Source: an uncultured bacterium
GTDB taxonomy: Bacteria > Vulcanimicrobiota > Xenobia > Xenobiales > Xenobiaceae
Length of the DNA stretch: 64,000 nucleotides
Assembly (NCBI GenBank): GCA_934636825.1
Contig: CAKUBG010000006.1
Span: forward strand, 34,470 to 98,469
Direction: 5' to 3'
This document shows positions 60,483 through 64,000 of the stretch, one piece after another. Below the pieces are notes generated by a model, which did not search any database, was not told the origin of the DNA, and saw only the letters and a list, made by a program, of their open reading frames with translations. The position numbers were made by a program, and so were the translations under genes. The number at the start of each line of letters is the position of its first letter. Position 1 is the stretch's first letter.

Positions 60483-60640
60483 CACAAAAGTGTGGGCGTA
60501 AATGAAAATTTATAGCCGCCAAAACGTTCGTTATACCCACCGGAGAAAACTTTTCGCGTCAGCGACGTTTTCGAGGAGGGATATAACGAACTAATCAACG
60601 AGGCTATAAATTTTTAGTACCAACATGCATAGCGTAACAT
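60483..60640. repeat. Palindromic repeat, copy B with a nested insert
   Basis: Same flanks and arms as copy A, but the loop carries a ~70-base insert (60526-60595) with its own inverted ends GTTCGTTATA (60526-60535) and TATAACGAAC (60582-60591). Confidence 0.75.
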
Positions 60641-60944
60641 GTTTGGTTGCGTATTTTTTTCAGCTTAGAGACGCTGATTATGTTCGGCCCGCCAGTTAGC
60701 TATTTAGTGTTAGCTGCATTTTTTACCAGTCCGACTATTAAGGAAAAACGATAGCGAAAAAGCCCGAAATAACCTGAAAAAGAACGTTTTCCACAGGTTG
60801 TCCCCTGTCCAAATTTTGGCCAAATTTTAAGCACAAAAAAAGCCAGCTATGTTTGCTCTCATCCTAGACAAAATAAAGCCCCCGCATTATCATTCCTTTT
60901 AGGTTGGCTACCAAAAAAGAAACGCAACACGGGGGCAAAGCACT
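60641..60944. other. Upstream region of the integrase gene
   Basis: About 300 bases without a convincing gene. It ends in GCCCCCG (60878-60884) and CGGGGGC (60930-60936), which can pair and cover the G-rich ribosome binding site of the integrase. Confidence 0.45.
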
Positions 60945-62237
60945 TTGTTAAAAGGTTCCATTCGCAAGCGCGGCCAAAATACCTACCAAGTACGGATCTT
61001 TCTTGGCAAGGACGCACAAGGCCGCCATTTATCACACACAAAAACCATACACGGCACGAAAAAAGACGCCGAAAAATACGCCAGGGAAGCTGTTTGCAGA
61101 ATTGACGCTGGCCAGTTTTCCGTGCAAACTGATTTAAGTTTAGAGGAATTTTGGAACGCTCAAAAGCCTTTAATAAAACAAAGGGTACAAGTTTCTACTT
61201 TTGAACATAAGGAAGAAACATGGAGGCTTCATATTCTCCCCGCGTTCGCCACTAAAAGGCTTCAAACCATAACGCCAGCGTTTTGCTCCGCTTACGTTTC
61301 AAAGCTTATAGAAAAAGGATTAGGGGCGTATTCTATAAGGCGTATTATTCAAGAACTAAAAACCTTGTTAAATTTAGCTTTACGCCTAAATTTAATAAAA
61401 ATTAACCCCTGCGCAGGGCTTGACCTCCCACGTCTTCCCAAGGCGAATACCATTCCTCTAAACAAGGAAGAGATCCAAAGGCTTTTAAGCGCATGCGAAC
61501 ACGATCCTAAGGGATTACTAATTAGAACTGCTCTTTTAACTGGTGCAAGACCAGAGGAGTATTTAGGCCTAAAGTGGGAGGACGTCGATTTTATCAAAGG
61601 ATCGCTTTCAATAAAAAGAGCTATTCACTTTTTAAGTAAGGCCAAAAATTCTTACACTGGCGATCTGAAGACTGCTTCCTCCTGTCGTGAGCTCTTTTTA
61701 GACGTGGAGACCTTGGCTAAACTTAAAGAGCTTTGGAAAGTTCGGGAAAGCGCTGGAGACTTCATTTTTCAAACTAGAAAAGGCGGCCATTTTACTTCCA
61801 TAACTACCGCGCGGGAAGCTCTCCAAAGAGTCTTAAAAGCCGCCGGTATTGATAGGCATTTAAGACTCTACGATCTAAGGCATAGCCATGCCAGTTTTTT
61901 ACTGTCCTGTGGTGTACCAGTGCAAGCAGTAGCCAGTCGATTAGGTCATTCCTCCCCGGTTACGACCATGAAACACTATGTACACAGTCGCCCCGAGCAA
62001 GGAAAAGAGGTTGCAAGGGTTTTAACGGATCTTTTTGCTACTTCCGCTCCTTCTGTTGAGACTGAAAAAAGCGCCTTTATTCCCACATCTACCGATAATT
62101 GCGTATCATTAGTGGGAGGAGCCAAGAAAGCTTCTAATTTTTCCATATCATCCGCTTTTTTTCAAAATAAAAGCGCTCAAAGTGCACATAATGAAGCCAG
62201 GGGCGGCCCCTTAAAGCCTCTTTTTATGGCCATTTAA
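60945..62237 (+). CDS. Tyrosine recombinase (phage/ICE-type integrase)
   Basis: A 430-residue site-specific recombinase. The N-terminus GSIRKRGQNTYQVRIFLG is the arm-binding (AP2-like) start typical of integrative elements in Bacillota. A SAM-like core-binding domain follows at ~65-160, then the catalytic domain: Arg in TGARPEEYLGLKW, DLRHSHASFLLSCG, RLGHSSPVTTMKHYV with the nucleophile Tyr. All catalytic residues are present. The start is TTG at 60945 after GGGGG. A ~90-residue tail follows the Tyr. The flanking iterated sites and unknown genes support a mobile element. No tRNA attachment site is visible nearby. Confidence 0.93.
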   Translation: MLKGSIRKRGQNTYQVRIFLGKDAQGRHLSHTKTIHGTKKDAEKYAREAVCRIDAGQFSVQTDLSLEEFWNAQKPLIKQRVQVSTFEHKEETWRLHILPAFATKRLQTITPAFCSAYVSKLIEKGLGAYSIRRIIQELKTLLNLALRLNLIKINPCAGLDLPRLPKANTIPLNKEEIQRLLSACEHDPKGLLIRTALLTGARPEEYLGLKWEDVDFIKGSLSIKRAIHFLSKAKNSYTGDLKTASSCRELFLDVETLAKLKELWKVRESAGDFIFQTRKGGHFTSITTAREALQRVLKAAGIDRHLRLYDLRHSHASFLLSCGVPVQAVASRLGHSSPVTTMKHYVHSRPEQGKEVARVLTDLFATSAPSVETEKSAFIPTSTDNCVSLVGGAKKASNFSISSAFFQNKSAQSAHNEARGGPLKPLFMAI

Positions 62238-62383
62238 CGCCTTTTTTAAGGCATTGAAAAAACGGATCGGCGCGGTTTTTATGTCGGCCTTCCTGGCCTT
62301 GTCTGTACTCTTGTGTATAGTGCTTTGCTCTTCATCCGCACGCCAGGGCCGCTCCTTAGCTTCAGCCTTTGCTTCTGTGTTTG
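62238..62383. other. Non-coding stretch after the integrase
   Basis: Short weak hairpin near 62238-62252 (GCCTTTTTTAAGGC) and no gene. It leads into the iterated sites. Confidence 0.4.
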
Positions 62384-62721
62384 AAATTCTCGTTTTTAAG
62401 TTCTAAAAGCGAGAATTTGCGCAGGCGAGAATTTGACCAAAAATTTTTCGGTTATCGTCCTTCTGCTTTTCGGCGCTTTAATTCAAACTTTAAGTAATGC
62501 CCTGTGTCGTGGGCTTTTCTGAAAACTAAAAAAAATAATAGTCGGAGTCTTTACAAGATAGACTACGAATAGATAAAACGCCTATTTTCCGGGCTTTTTG
62601 CCCCTTCATTTGGACAGGCTGTCCAATTTCTGTCCAATTTTTCTAAAATTCTCGTTTTTATATAGTTGTATGCTCAAAACATGGCTTCAAATTCTCGCTT
62701 TTTACCCCGCGCAAATTCTCG
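62384..62721. repeat. Six AAATTCTCG sites (iteron-like cluster)
   Basis: Plus-strand copies start at 62384, 62646, 62689 and 62713; minus-strand copies occupy 62410-62418 and 62426-62434. Most continue as AAATTCTCGYTTTTWA. The first pair forms an inverted repeat. The layout fits integrase arm-type sites or replication iterons. Confidence 0.75.
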
Positions 62722-62805
62722 TTTTTTAAGTTCAGTTAAAGTTTAACTTAAAGCCAGCGCGGCCATGTTGATACTGCTATCAGCACTGAACAAAGGCAAA
62801 AGAAA

Positions 62806-62836
62806 AGCGCCTTCGTTTGGTGGGAACGAAGGCGCT
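62806..62836 (-). terminator. Terminator of the right-end minus-strand genes
   Basis: Perfect 12-base arms AGCGCCTTCGTT/AACGAAGGCGCT, then TTTTCTTTT on the minus strand, 30-60 bases beyond the stop at 62869. Confidence 0.85.
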
Positions 62837-62868
62837 AAATTGTTACTCGCTATGCCGGCAAAGGCTGG

Positions 62869-63264
62869 CTATTTGTTTTCTTTATTAAAGGCGCGGTTGC
62901 TAATCGATATTAGGTCAGAAATGTTGTCAATTTTGACCTTTTGCCCGTCTTTTTTTTCTGATGAAGAGCTAAACTCACTAGGATCATACATGGTAGGCAT
63001 ATCGCTAGTAAGCTCAGCAATGGCTTTTCCGTGAGCTAATACCTCCGGTTTTATTTGTCCTTTATAGTAATTAAGCGCGGCCATTAAAGCACTCCACGCG
63101 CAAAAAATAAGATAATGGCGTGCCGTTCTCAGAGATTCTTCTTCTTCTTCTTTGTCTGTTCGCCCTAATGAAACCAACATTTGCACCACGGAGGCGCTCC
63201 CTATGATGTATTCTTCAATGTTTGAAGCCTTATCCCAAAATCTTAAATCGTAATCACAAGTCAA
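62869..63264 (-). CDS. Unknown protein of the integrative element
   Basis: A 131-residue soluble, mostly helical protein with an acidic stretch (KEEEEESL) and a Ser/Lys-rich C-terminal tail. The start is TTG at 63264 after a strong AGGAGG, and it overlaps the preceding gene by 11 bases, so the two are coupled. It ends before a good terminator. No family recognised. Confidence 0.6.
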   Translation of the reverse strand: MTCDYDLRFWDKASNIEEYIIGSASVVQMLVSLGRTDKEEEEESLRTARHYLIFCAWSALMAALNYYKGQIKPEVLAHGKAIAELTSDMPTMYDPSEFSSSSEKKDGQKVKIDNISDLISISNRAFNKENK

Positions 63265-64000
63265 ATTTATATCCTCCTAAGCATTGCAAAATATACGCAC
63301 GTTCCCGTATCGTGCGCTGTCTTGGCTTGATTGCTTTCATGATGGCCACAATATAGGCCGCGTATTTGTCCCCACGTCTCTTCCCTAGTGATTTATACAG
63401 CACGCTAAAAAGGCGCTTTTCTTCGTCCTCTGTATCTTTCACAGCTAACCAAGGGGCGAACGCGTTTATTAACGCTATCATGCTTTCATTAGTCCATATT
63501 AGGCGCGGGTATAGGTGCTCTTTGCCGCCAATATCATTTCTAATGATGCCTAGCAAGTTCTCTAGAGTGGCTACTTTTTCGCGGATAAGGCAAGCAGAAC
63601 ACATTAGGCAAGGACTTTTGCCTATGCCTAAATATTGGCGTAAGCACGTGGTAGACAGGAAGCCGCGCTCCTTGAGATTTTGTTCTGTATCGATCCAAGT
63701 GGCTAATAAAAGGCCGCTTTGCCCTGTCTTCGATAGCCGCCGAATAGTTGGGACTGGTGATAGCTTAGTTCCAATGAATTCGAAAGAATGCGAGAACGAA
63801 AGGCCAGGGATAATCTCTAGGATTGGCGTGCCTACAGTTGCCACGGGTGGCGAACGGATAAGCCTATCAAGCCGCGCCCCTTTGTTCTTCATGCAACCGC
63901 TGAAATATTGAGCCACTAATATTTCAGTCTTTAGGGCGTGCTTGATAGTAGGAAACGACTTAGGGGAGCCAACGAAAAAAGCGAAGTTTTGCGGACTGTT
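63254..64000 (-). CDS. Unknown protein with a CxxCxxC motif (5' end beyond the window)
   Basis: The frame stays open from the stop at 63254 to the right edge, giving at least 248 residues; the start is outside. The segment upstream of the GTG at 63916 reads as ordinary protein (NFAFFVGSPKSFPTIKHAL), so that GTG is not the start. SPCLMCSACLI near the middle could bind metal. The C-terminal part is basic and helical. It is coupled to the following 131-residue gene. No family recognised; a mobile-element function is likely by position. Confidence 0.6.
   Translation of the reverse strand, partial: NSPQNFAFFVGSPKSFPTIKHALKTEILVAQYFSGCMKNKGARLDRLIRSPPVATVGTPILEIIPGLSFSHSFEFIGTKLSPVPTIRRLSKTGQSGLLLATWIDTEQNLKERGFLSTTCLRQYLGIGKSPCLMCSACLIREKVATLENLLGIIRNDIGGKEHLYPRLIWTNESMIALINAFAPWLAVKDTEDEEKRLFSVLYKSLGKRRGDKYAAYIVAIMKAIKPRQRTIRERAYILQCLGGYKFDL

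Noticed and set aside
63366..63911. Plus-strand frame of 181 codons opposite the right-edge gene
   Set aside because: The minus-strand frame is coupled by overlap to a gene with AGGAGG, stays open to the edge and reads as normal protein; the plus frame has no such support.

Overview
The window is bacterial chromosome of moderate GC with dense, mostly operonic genes. The species is not identifiable from sequence alone. A PASTA kinase next to rpe, CsaB next to a DUF5693 protein, and an L10 leader ahead of rplJ-rplL recall Bacillota-like or related deep lineages (Synergistota, Cyanobacteria/Melainabacteria relatives). Several signal-peptide proteins, a lipoprotein and a class A beta-lactamase of the A2 subtype would suit a host-associated anaerobe. 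I leave the taxon open.

Layout. 1-1210: a TPR protein running off the left edge. 1519-7648: a huge SF1 helicase with a transglutaminase-like N-terminal part and a Vsr-like nuclease C-terminal part, preceded by a possible small ORF. 7718-13750: a Ser/Thr kinase with five PASTA domains, a second PASTA membrane protein, rpe and a lipoprotein. 13896-14142: tRNA-Gly, tRNA-Cys and tRNA-Val. 14998-20073: a tightly coupled membrane/cell-surface operon (DUF697-like, DUF5693, csaB, membrane protein). 20114-23640, minus strand: beta-lactamase, 6S RNA, trxA, Nudix, rplL, rplJ and the L10 leader. 23690-28990, minus strand: CDF transporter, WYL regulator, secreted protein, pgi.

29311-35523 is a complete compact type II-C CRISPR-Cas locus: an 11-repeat array whose repeats each end in an extended -10 promoter, cas2, cas1, a 1266-residue cas9, and a tracrRNA with its own promoter and terminator. 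35658-39619 is a potADBC polyamine transporter operon. 39857-44377 holds a periplasmic protein, a degenerate ureohydrolase-like protein and a GAF/HD-GYP signalling protein. 44617-48579 holds rplM-rpsI with a likely attenuator leader, nnr and an unknown gene.

48691-57381 holds rpoZ with a long acidic tail, a PilT-like ATPase with a broken P-loop, and a 2171-residue FtsK whose linker is built of tandem repeats. 57464-60299 is a flavodoxin / carboxymuconolactone decarboxylase-like / cupin operon with a divergent LysR regulator.

60300-64000 looks like the end of an integrative element: nested palindromic repeats, a tyrosine recombinase, a cluster of six AAATTCTCG sites, and two unknown minus-strand genes, one running off the right edge. 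The most attractive targets are the CRISPR locus (promoter-bearing repeats and a probable hidden twelfth repeat), the nuclease-helicase, the integrase-linked repeat cluster, the tyrosine-kinase-like catalytic loop in the PASTA kinase, and the rpoZ / degenerate PilT pair.
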